Position numbers and translations under genes: made by a program
DNA from: Myxococcales bacterium
Lineage (GTDB): Bacteria; Myxococcota_A; Polyangia; Haliangiales; Haliangiaceae
Direction: 5' to 3'
DNA length: 39,703 nt
Assembly: GCA_024222395.1 (NCBI GenBank)
Contig: JAAEPE010000937.1
Coordinates: 1-39,703, forward strand
In this document: positions 1-6,700 of the stretch, piece by piece
Layout of the letters: each line of letters starts with the position of its first letter
Numbering within the stretch: position 1 is the first letter of the stretch
Notes under the pieces: model-generated
Databases searched by the model: none
The model's input: only the letters and a program-made list of their open reading frames with translations
Told to the model about the DNA's origin: nothing

Positions 1-1245
1 GACTGCATCTTCTCGGCCTTGATGAGCCCGCGGATAGAGAATACGCGTAGCGCTGCCCTTCTCCAAGAGAGCGAGGAGCCCCTGGGCCAAGCCTATTCCG
101 TGGCTCTCGCAAGGAACGAGGTCTGGGGTGAGGTCTGGGATGAGGTCTGGGGTGAGGCCCATCTCGCCTAGTGCTGCCTGCGTAGCGCGACCTACAGCGG
201 CAATGCGGCCGCTAGCCAATGCACGAGAGTCGACGCCCCGTGTGACTAGTGCCTCTTGGCAGGCACGAACACCATTGGCACTAGAGAGCATGAGCCAATC
301 CCATTCTCCACCCACCAAGAGTTCCCCCAAGGACACAAGCTCATCGCCGGATGCAATCTCAATCTGTGTCGTCGGTGCGACCAGCACGTCGGCACCCATT
401 TCACGAAGTGCTGAACAAACTCCGCGAGCTCTCTCTGGAGACCGTGCGAGCAGGACGCGCTTGCCAAAGAGTGGACGCTTCTCAAACCAAGCGAGCTTGT
501 CGCTGGCCCCTACAACTTCGCCAATAACCACCAGGATCGGCGGTCGCATGAAATCTTGATGCATGATGTCGGGCAACTCGGCCAACGTCGTCTTGACCGT
601 GCGTTGCCCTGCCCGTGTTCCCCACCGGATTGCCGCAGCCAACGTCGTGGGGGCCATCCCCGCTCGAATGAGTTTCTCCACGCAGTCGTCGATTTGTTTC
701 CAGGCCATGAAGAGCGCGATGCTCTGGTGCCCAGCAACCGCCTGCCAGTTAACTCTGCCGCCATTCTTTTCCGCTGCTTCGTGCCCGGTTACAAGAACGG
801 CTGAGGCAGCTATATTGCGAGCGGTGAGCGGAATGCCTGCATACGCCGCAACAGCAGTTGCCGAACTGACCCCGGGCACCACCTCGAAAGCTAGCCCTGC
901 ATCTGCAAGAGCCATGCACTCCTCGGCGCCCCGACCAAAGACGAACGGATCACCGCCCTTGAGCCTGACCACAGTCTGCCCGGCTGCGGCTCGCTCGACA
1001 AGTAGTTGGTTGATGCCCTCTTGCGAGTACGGCCGACCGTGCGCCGAGTGTCTTTTGCCCGCGTAAATGTGCTCGCAGCCTTCCGGGGTGTAGGCGAGCA
1101 ATTCAATGGGGGCCAAACCGTCGTAGATTAGAACCTCAGCCTTCTCCAGGCATTCGCGGCCTCGACACGTAAGCAGCCCCGGATCACCAGGCCCAGCGCC
1201 TACCAGGTAGACGAGCCCTTTGGCCTCACGTCCGGGGTGCGTCAC
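1..1245 (-). CDS. cobA-hemD: Uroporphyrinogen-III C-methyltransferase / uroporphyrinogen-III synthase fusion (CobA-HemD), 3' end outside window
   Basis: The reading frame is open from a GTG at 1245 to the left edge (415 codons). Its N-terminus contains GLVYLVGAGPGDPGLLT, the SAM-binding start of the CobA/CysG methyltransferase family. It continues with VRLKGGDPFVFGRG and VPGVSSATAVAAYAGIPLT, both diagnostic of SUMT. From about residue 255 the sequence switches to a HemD-like part (KRVLLARSPE, then LMLSSANGV and ILYPRAHQGRED). The methyltransferase adds two methyl groups to uroporphyrinogen III, giving precorrin-2 for siroheme or cobalamin. HemD cyclises hydroxymethylbilane. Fusing the two lets one protein make and use uroporphyrinogen III. 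The C-terminus of the HemD part is not visible. The start lies 22 bp from the divergent DUF192 gene. GTG is chosen because it sits just ahead of the conserved N-terminal strand and no ATG is nearby. Confidence 0.93.
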   Translation of the reverse strand, partial: MTHPGREAKGLVYLVGAGPGDPGLLTCRGRECLEKAEVLIYDGLAPIELLAYTPEGCEHIYAGKRHSAHGRPYSQEGINQLLVERAAAGQTVVRLKGGDPFVFGRGAEECMALADAGLAFEVVPGVSSATAVAAYAGIPLTARNIAASAVLVTGHEAAEKNGGRVNWQAVAGHQSIALFMAWKQIDDCVEKLIRAGMAPTTLAAAIRWGTRAGQRTVKTTLAELPDIMHQDFMRPPILVVIGEVVGASDKLAWFEKRPLFGKRVLLARSPERARGVCSALREMGADVLVAPTTQIEIASGDELVSLGELLVGGEWDWLMLSSANGVRACQEALVTRGVDSRALASGRIAAVGRATQAALGEMGLTPDLIPDLTPDLVPCESHGIGLAQGLLALLEKGSATRILYPRAHQGREDAV

Positions 1246-1267
1246 GCGACTAAGGTATCATGCCACC

Positions 1268-1822
1268 ATGCAAGGTGCTGTGTTGTGGTCTCTGGCGATG
1301 GTCTCGGTAATTGCTGCGAGCTGCAGCAAGGATGCCGATCCGGCTTCCGAGAATGCCCTTGGAGGTAGTGCGGAATCACCCTCGGCTGGAGAAGACTCGC
1401 CAAGCCCGGAGAGAGCGGTACCCAAGCTACAGACCGAGGTCGTTTTTGAAACGAAGCAGGGTGAGAAGCGCGTTGCCCTGGAGGTTGTCTCGACGCCTGC
1501 CCGCATTCAACGCGGACTCATGCATCGCCAACATCTCGCACCTGAGCGAGGGATGGTCTTTGTCTTCGGTGGCGATAGAGTGCGTAGCTTCTGGATGAAG
1601 AACACCCTCATCCCGCTCGATATGCTCTTTGTTACCGAGGATCTGGTTGTGGCGGGGGTCGAGCGAGATACGGTCCCACTGAGTCTGGAGAGCCGCAGCA
1701 TTGGCATTCCGACTCGCTACGTTATTGAAGTAAACGGCGGTTGGACAGCAGCAAACGGCGTTGACGCTGGTACGAAGTTGCGCTTTGAGAATATGCCCGA
1801 GATATCTAATGCGCCACTGTAG
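1268..1822 (+). CDS. DUF192 family lipoprotein
   Basis: The protein has 184 residues. The ATG at 1268 is preferred over an upstream in-frame GTG-type start (1220) because it places a classical lipoprotein signal at the N-terminus: a hydrophobic stretch ending in VIAASC with Cys near residue 19, followed by a Ser/Glu/Pro-rich linker. The remaining ~110 residues match the DUF192 (PF02643) pattern: VEVVSTPARIQRGLMHRQ, then GMVFVFGGDRVRSFWMKNT, IPLDMLFV and a C-terminal VIEVNGGW. The biochemical role of DUF192 is unsettled; secreted members are widespread. The gene is divergent from cobA-hemD. Its stop lies two bases before repeat copy A. Confidence 0.88.
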   Translation: MQGAVLWSLAMVSVIAASCSKDADPASENALGGSAESPSAGEDSPSPERAVPKLQTEVVFETKQGEKRVALEVVSTPARIQRGLMHRQHLAPERGMVFVFGGDRVRSFWMKNTLIPLDMLFVTEDLVVAGVERDTVPLSLESRSIGIPTRYVIEVNGGWTAANGVDAGTKLRFENMPEISNAPL

Positions 1823-1824
1823 CG

Positions 1825-1986
1825 CTAGACCGCCGAGCGTAAGCAATGATCGGTCTGATGGTCCTGCTTCCCCGATTGCAGCGTCGCTCATATCGTCATT
1901 TGCCCCAGCAAGATCCTCATTCGCGCCTTGCACTCGAAAAATCAGAACTCACCATCCTCGGTCATTCTTTTCGCTCGACGGTCTAG
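1825..1986. repeat. CTAG-bounded 162-bp interspersed repeat, copy A
   Basis: It starts CTAGACCGCCGAGCGTAAG and ends ATTCTTTTCGCTCGACGGTCTAG, so the two ends are imperfect inverted repeats terminating in CTAG. The sequence is nearly the same as at 6514, 14285, 17679 and 38793. The element is oriented with its conserved core on the minus strand. It fills the gap between two convergent genes (DUF192 lipoprotein and the 181-aa protein). It contains no credible gene. Confidence 0.93.
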
Positions 1987-2037
1987 AGAATGAATGGATC
2001 CCCTAGCGCCGCCATCGGAGCCCGCCTGGACACAGAG

Positions 2038-2583
2038 CTACTTTTCTTCGCCTTCTTCCGAAGTGCGAGTGCCGCCAAATGTGAGCCTGCGCCGCCGATT
2101 CTTTGCGCGCTCTGGGGCCTCTTCGTCGCCGTCCTCCGCGCTCTCTTCGTCGCCTGCACCTCGCTTGACGCGCACCTTAGCTTTCACATCTGGCTCGATG
2201 CCGCCGTACTTCTCATCATTGGGAATGAAGCGAATCTCTGTCTTCACCTCGAACGAGAGCATGGTGAGCATCTTCGCAATCTCCTCGGAGAAGTTCACGG
2301 TCTGCAAGAACTCACGAGTCTCGCGAGCCATCACGCGCATGACGTCATCTTTTGTCGAGCCCGCGGTACTCGCGACGTAGTCCACAACGTCTTTGGCCTG
2401 GGGAATGTCCTTTGTGATCTTGCGGATACCCTCCTCGGTCGCAAAGGCGGCCCCTAGCCCGGCGGCAAAGGTCTTGCGCACGAGTTCGGGCACAAACGTC
2501 TCTAGTCTTCGCCGAACCGCGTCGGGAATTCCATCGTCTTCAGGTTCTTCAGAGATTTCTTCTTGATCGTCGACTTCGTCCAT
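2038..2583 (-). CDS. Conserved-looking acidic protein of unknown function (181 aa)
   Basis: I do not recognise a family. The ATG at 2583 is preferred over an upstream in-frame start (2820) because the longer version would overlap the AarF-type gene and adds low-complexity residues. The N-terminus is very acidic (MDEVDDQEEISEEPEDD). A predicted helical middle follows (about residues 18-105: LETFVPELVRKTFAAGLGAA, then TRDEVM-like segments and EFLQTVNFSEEIAKML). After that comes a short strand-like segment (SFEVKTEIRFIPND) and a charged tail. There is no signal peptide or membrane segment. The helical body flanked by charged tails recalls phasin-like or scaffold proteins, but that is only an impression. 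The start is 29 bp from the divergent AarF/UbiB-like kinase gene, suggesting a shared regulatory region. Confidence 0.75.
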   Translation of the reverse strand: MDEVDDQEEISEEPEDDGIPDAVRRRLETFVPELVRKTFAAGLGAAFATEEGIRKITKDIPQAKDVVDYVASTAGSTKDDVMRVMARETREFLQTVNFSEEIAKMLTMLSFEVKTEIRFIPNDEKYGGIEPDVKAKVRVKRGAGDEESAEDGDEEAPERAKNRRRRLTFGGTRTSEEGEEK

Positions 2584-2612
2584 AGGGGAGTTCCGGTGCT
2601 TCGCGTTAGTAT

Positions 2613-4457
2613 ATGGCAAGCATGGCTGGTATGGAGCAGAGCAACACCGAAGCAGCTCGAGAAGTCGCACAAAACGTGGACGAGTGCGCCGAGGTGGGAG
2701 CCTCCCCCCGTTCCCGGCCGATAGCCGAATCATACTCAGCGTTTGCTCGAGTTCCGGCGGAACAGGCCGCCCCCCTGCCCCCATCCTCCCGGTTGCGATT
2801 TCTCCGTGCCTACTGGACAACCTTCGTGGTCATCGCGAGCTACCTCTCTCTTCGCTTCCAATCTCGATTTCGATCGGAAGATTCCATTGCCCGAATCCTT
2901 CGCGAGAAGAATCGGCGCAACGCTCGCCGAATCGAACGAACGATCAGAACACTCCAAGGTCTCTTCATAAAAGTTGGTCAGCTCATCAGCATCATGACCA
3001 ATTTTCTTCCCGCGGAGTTTCTTTGCGAGCTCGAAGGTTTGCAGGACAATGTGCCTCCGAGAAGATTCGAAAAGATCGCGGAGCGCATTCGCGAGGAGTT
3101 CGATGGCAAGAGTCCACTCGACCTCTTCGCGACGTTCGAAGAGCGTCCCATCGCTTCGGCCTCCGTGGGACAGGTGCATCGGGCAACCCTACGCGACGGA
3201 ACCCAGGTTGCCGTGAAGGTGCAATATCCTGGCATCGAGTCGGTCGTCCGCAGCGACCTGAGGACACTGCGTCGTATCTTCTCGATCGTCGGGCACTTCG
3301 TACACTACGAAGGCCTCAGCGATATGTACCGCGAGATCCGGCTCATGATTCTCGAAGAGCTCGATTTTGAGCTCGAAGCCGAGAACTGTAACAACGTCAA
3401 GAAGAACTTCGTCGGACGTACCGACGTTTGCTTCCCAACGGTTGTGAACGAACTCTCAACTGCCCGCGTGCTCACCACCCACTTCGAATGCGGTGTGAAG
3501 ATCGCCGACCTCTCCGCCCTGGACGCGATCAAGGTCGATCGCAGCGAATTGGCTCGTTTGGTTGTCGAATCGTACTGCCAGCAGATCTTCACGGACGGCA
3601 TCTATCACGCAGACCCACATCCAGGAAATCTCTTAGTTCGCAACAGCAGGACTACGGGTCTAAGTGTCGTATTCATCGACTTTGGGGCTGTTGCCAGAGT
3701 TTCTCCTGAGATGCGCCGCGGTATTGCGGATCTCGTGACGGGGGCAATTACCAATGACAGTCAACGTATCGTCAAAGCGATGCGAAGTATGGGGTTTGTG
3801 GCAAAGGGTGGCGACGAGGCTCTTTTTGAGCGCGTCGTCGAGTACTTTCACGCCTATTTCCAGGAACAAATTTCCTTCGACACGCTCAACCTCAAGGACA
3901 TTAAGTTCGACCCACAGAAGAGTCTAGAGAACCTCGCAGATCTTCGCAGGATGGACATCTCGTTTCGCGAGCTAACGGCGAACTTCCATGTCCCCAAAGA
4001 GTGGATCCTGCTCGAGCGAACTCTTCTCCTTCTCATGGGGCTCTGCACCGCTCTCGATCCCAGCATGAATCCCATGTTGGTGATTCGCCCCTACCTCGAG
4101 CGATTTGTGCTCGGCGACGACGGCGACTGGTCAACCCTGGTTGTTGACACAACCAAGGACGTAGCAGTCTCGGTCGCCGCGCTCCCAGGGGATGTCCGAA
4201 AATTTCTCAAGCAAGCTCGAACTGGCGACCTCAGTGTTCGCTTCCAGAATCTCGATCGCAATACCGACATTATCTATCGGCTTGGACATCAGGCGATGAT
4301 CGTCTCGATAGGCATTGCCAGCGCGGCCATCGCGATCGTGCTCGAGGGACGAGGAGACATGGAGCGTGCGAAGCTCGCATGGTGGGTAGCCAAGGGGGCG
4401 GGGGCTTTCTTGACGTGGTCTCTTATTGTGACCCACGGTTTGCGTCGCCGTCGCTAG
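2613..4457 (+). CDS. AarF/ABC1/UbiB-family atypical kinase
   Basis: The protein has 614 residues. The family's hallmark motifs are in order: KVGQ (residues 120-123), the Ala-rich loop region ASVGQV (183-188), the VAVKVQYPG Lys strand (199-207), the catalytic YHADPHPGN (331-339) and the metal-binding FIDFGA (354-359). Two hydrophobic segments near the C-terminus (about 560-580 and 590-610) would anchor it in the inner membrane, as in UbiB. UbiB-type proteins act as ATPases or kinases supporting ubiquinone and other isoprenoid-lipid metabolism. No ubiquinone genes are nearby, so the exact role is open. Closely spaced alternative ATGs exist at 2622 and 2631. The 3' end overlaps the convergent TPR gene by 35 bp. 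Confidence 0.92.
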   Translation: MASMAGMEQSNTEAAREVAQNVDECAEVGASPRSRPIAESYSAFARVPAEQAAPLPPSSRLRFLRAYWTTFVVIASYLSLRFQSRFRSEDSIARILREKNRRNARRIERTIRTLQGLFIKVGQLISIMTNFLPAEFLCELEGLQDNVPPRRFEKIAERIREEFDGKSPLDLFATFEERPIASASVGQVHRATLRDGTQVAVKVQYPGIESVVRSDLRTLRRIFSIVGHFVHYEGLSDMYREIRLMILEELDFELEAENCNNVKKNFVGRTDVCFPTVVNELSTARVLTTHFECGVKIADLSALDAIKVDRSELARLVVESYCQQIFTDGIYHADPHPGNLLVRNSRTTGLSVVFIDFGAVARVSPEMRRGIADLVTGAITNDSQRIVKAMRSMGFVAKGGDEALFERVVEYFHAYFQEQISFDTLNLKDIKFDPQKSLENLADLRRMDISFRELTANFHVPKEWILLERTLLLLMGLCTALDPSMNPMLVIRPYLERFVLGDDGDWSTLVVDTTKDVAVSVAALPGDVRKFLKQARTGDLSVRFQNLDRNTDIIYRLGHQAMIVSIGIASAAIAIVLEGRGDMERAKLAWWVAKGAGAFLTWSLIVTHGLRRRR

Positions 4458-5085
4458 TCCGCCTCCAGAGAATTGCGATCCATGGCCGCAGAGGCTCAAT
4501 GTACGGCAGCAGCCTCTGCAGAGGCGTGGGTAGTTTGCCCGCTCGGGCTCGCTCCAAGTCGATAAGATGGAGAACCCGCTCGCGATATTTGCTGCGCTCA
4601 GGCCGCTTCTCGAGAGCGACGTAACGCTCCAACGTCGCGTGAGCCCTTGGGTCCTTGAGCGCAACCAACGCCATCGCCATGCCGAATACAGCATCTGGAT
4701 CCCCCGGACGCCGCCCCAGATAAGCTTCGTAGGCTAGGACGGACAAATCGAAGCGCTGAGCCCGCCGATATAGTGTGCCCAACGCGTACCAGGCAAAAGC
4801 ACACTTGGGACACCGCAGAGTGAGGTTCTCGAGTTCCTTGCGTGCCCGGGACTCCTCGCCCGACTGAAGCCACAGAGGCAGCGCGAGTTCATACGACCTG
4901 GCGTAATCGTGATCGCTAGCGATCGCTCGTTGGTAGTACCTGAGAGCCTCCGCAGCATCCCCCCGACTAGCCCAGACCACACCGAGGCGAGTCAATTCCC
5001 GGGCAGTAGCTCGATCAGCCTGGATATCGGTGCTTTTTGCGAATACCACCAGGCCGATGAGCGTTGTCATCAATAGGCGGCGCAT
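4423..5085 (-). CDS. Secreted TPR-repeat protein
   Basis: The protein has 220 residues. A short basic N-terminus and hydrophobic core (MRRLLMTTLIGLVVFA) indicate export. Several tetratricopeptide-like helical pairs follow: ELTRLGVVWASRGDAAEAL, YYQRAIASDHDYARSYELAL, AFAWYALGTLYRRAQRFDLS and LAYEAYLGRRPGDPDAVFGM. TPR proteins scaffold protein-protein contacts, and no enzymatic domain is present. The gene converges on the AarF-type gene and their coding ends overlap by 35 bp. The C-terminus (about 185-220) is Arg-rich and not TPR-like. Confidence 0.85.
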   Translation of the reverse strand: MRRLLMTTLIGLVVFAKSTDIQADRATARELTRLGVVWASRGDAAEALRYYQRAIASDHDYARSYELALPLWLQSGEESRARKELENLTLRCPKCAFAWYALGTLYRRAQRFDLSVLAYEAYLGRRPGDPDAVFGMAMALVALKDPRAHATLERYVALEKRPERSKYRERVLHLIDLERARAGKLPTPLQRLLPYIEPLRPWIAILWRRTSDGDANRGSQ

Positions 5086-5207
5086 CTTCTAAGCCTAGTA
5101 GAAACCGAGCAGGTGGTGGAGCTACTTCATGTCATCTCGGAAAAAAAGCGCGTAGGGTCGCGCCACTTTCTGGATTCGGAGCGGACAGGCCGCTAAAAAG
5201 GAAACAC

Positions 5208-5288
5208 ATGATCGCAATCATTGGAAATGTCGTAGTCGGGCTCCTGGCCATCAGCCTCTTTACAGCCACACTGCGACTCTCCCGATAG
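5208..5288 (+). CDS. Possible 26-aa single-span membrane microprotein
   Basis: A short frame (MIAIIGNVVVGLLAISLF...) begins at an ATG preceded at about 5 bases by AAAAAGGAAA, a plausible ribosome binding site. It encodes one hydrophobic helix with a positively charged end. It lies in the ~290-bp gap between the TPR gene and the TIGR04552-like gene. At this length it could be chance; the main support is the Shine-Dalgarno match and the clean hydrophobic profile. Confidence 0.35.
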   Translation: MIAIIGNVVVGLLAISLFTATLRLSR

Positions 5289-5372
5289 CGTGTAAAATGC
5301 GGTTTGATTCCCGAGAGAATCCCGTAATGAGTCCGGACTAGCGAGAGCGGATCAAGTACGCTCCGGCCGCTC

Positions 5373-6485
5373 GTGGAACCGCCTCGCAAGATTGTAGACT
5401 CCGAACTGAGCGCCCTTGATGCGTCTGACCTCCGAATTGAGGATCTTGAGGCAGTTCGCCTCCTCCTTCGTGGTGGCTCTGTCATCGACTGGCACCAGCT
5501 CGACTTCCACGACTACGCCGCCGTCGATAGATTCCTAAAGGTCAATGAGTTCGATCCGAGTCGCGAGGACGACATGCTGCGGCTCGAGGAGATTCGCATG
5601 CAGGCGGTCGACTACCTAGCACACAACTTCGAATTTGAGTTCCCAGAATCGATCGCCGAGGGGATGCCGGCTCGGGACATATTCCTGGTGGCCTCCAAAG
5701 CAGGGCGACACCAGGTTTGGGCCTGCGTGATCCTGAAGGTCATGCACATCATCCACCACCTTGCCGGGCGCGAACTGGCTACCCGCTTATCGATTTCTCA
5801 CGACAAGATGTATCACGCGATTGAGCTCAAAGTGATGCAGGTCGTGGAGGAATTGCGAGCAGACGGTTTCCCCATTATCGAATTTGAATGGAGCCGCAAG
5901 ACTCTCGATTCCCTCATCTCCAAGCTCATCGCCAAACGCTCAACACTCGCCGCGAGCATTTACGACAAGCTGCGCTTCCGCATGATCGTACGCAATGGAA
6001 GTGACCTCTTGCCAATCATGGCGGCTCTGCATCGCCGTCTCATTCCATTCAACTATGTCGTGCCCGGCGAATCGGTGAACCATCTCATCTCATTCGACGA
6101 TCTTGAAACCGGTGATGCGCCACGTGAAAACCGCTTGCACGGACAAGATGATTTGGAGATGGAGCAAGTCAAGACAGCAGCTCTTCCGGTCAACGAGTTC
6201 TCCGCTCCGAACTACAAGATAATCAACTTTGTCGCCGACCTGCCGGTTCGTGTGGAGAGCTTTGGTGCCCAGCCCCGCCCCGACTTCGGCCACGTTGTCT
6301 TCGTGCTCACCGAGTTTCAGATTTGCGACAAGCAGACAGCCACCGCGAACGAGCTCGGCGACAATAATCACGCATCCTACAAGATGCGCCAACACGAGCG
6401 CGTCAGGCAGCGCCTGATGCGTGGCCGCAAGAGCCGTACCCTCAGACTCCGCAAGATCGATCCGAACGACCTCGATATGTCGTAG
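5373..6485 (+). CDS. TIGR04552-like protein with RelA/SpoT-like C-terminal region
   Basis: The protein has 370 residues. GTG at 5373 is the only sensible start: an in-frame stop lies just upstream at 5328 and no ATG intervenes. The sequence recalls the deltaproteobacterial TIGR04552 family (from memory). The second half has the order of elements seen in RelA/SpoT synthetase domains: YDKLRFRMIV (residues 197-206), DLLPIMAALHRRLIPF (211-226), a variable middle, and EFQICDKQTATANELGDNNH (314-333) with SYK (335-337), which parallels the EVQIRT..AE.G..AH..YK segment of Rel proteins. Whether it binds nucleotides or makes alarmones cannot be told. No signal peptide is present. The gene is followed 28 bp downstream by repeat copy B. 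Confidence 0.8.
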   Translation: MEPPRKIVDSELSALDASDLRIEDLEAVRLLLRGGSVIDWHQLDFHDYAAVDRFLKVNEFDPSREDDMLRLEEIRMQAVDYLAHNFEFEFPESIAEGMPARDIFLVASKAGRHQVWACVILKVMHIIHHLAGRELATRLSISHDKMYHAIELKVMQVVEELRADGFPIIEFEWSRKTLDSLISKLIAKRSTLAASIYDKLRFRMIVRNGSDLLPIMAALHRRLIPFNYVVPGESVNHLISFDDLETGDAPRENRLHGQDDLEMEQVKTAALPVNEFSAPNYKIINFVADLPVRVESFGAQPRPDFGHVVFVLTEFQICDKQTATANELGDNNHASYKMRQHERVRQRLMRGRKSRTLRLRKIDPNDLDMS

Positions 6486-6513
6486 CGGGCGATTCGTGCC
6501 GGTGACACTCGAG

Positions 6514-6675
6514 CTAGACCGTCGAGCGAAAACAATGACCGAGGATGGTGAGTTCTGATTTTTCGAGTGCAAGGCGCGAATGAGGAGCTTGTCGGGACAG
6601 GTGACGATATGAACAACGCCGCAATCGGGAAGAAGAGGCCGCCAGAACGATCAGGCTTTGTGCTCGGCGGTCTAG
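6514..6675. repeat. CTAG-bounded 162-bp interspersed repeat, copy B
   Basis: The element runs from CTAGACCGTCGAGCG to GCTCGGCGGTCTAG, with its core on the plus strand. Its first ~75 bases match the other copies almost perfectly, whereas the second half has drifted most of the five. It lies between the convergent TIGR04552-like gene and the PEGA-type kinase gene. Confidence 0.92.
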
Positions 6676-6700
6676 TGACACCAGAGTCTCGACGTCGCAG

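Noticed and set aside
2038..2820. Longer 260-aa version of the acidic protein starting at 2820
   Set aside because: The extra 79 residues overlap the divergent AarF-type gene and look like translated antisense.
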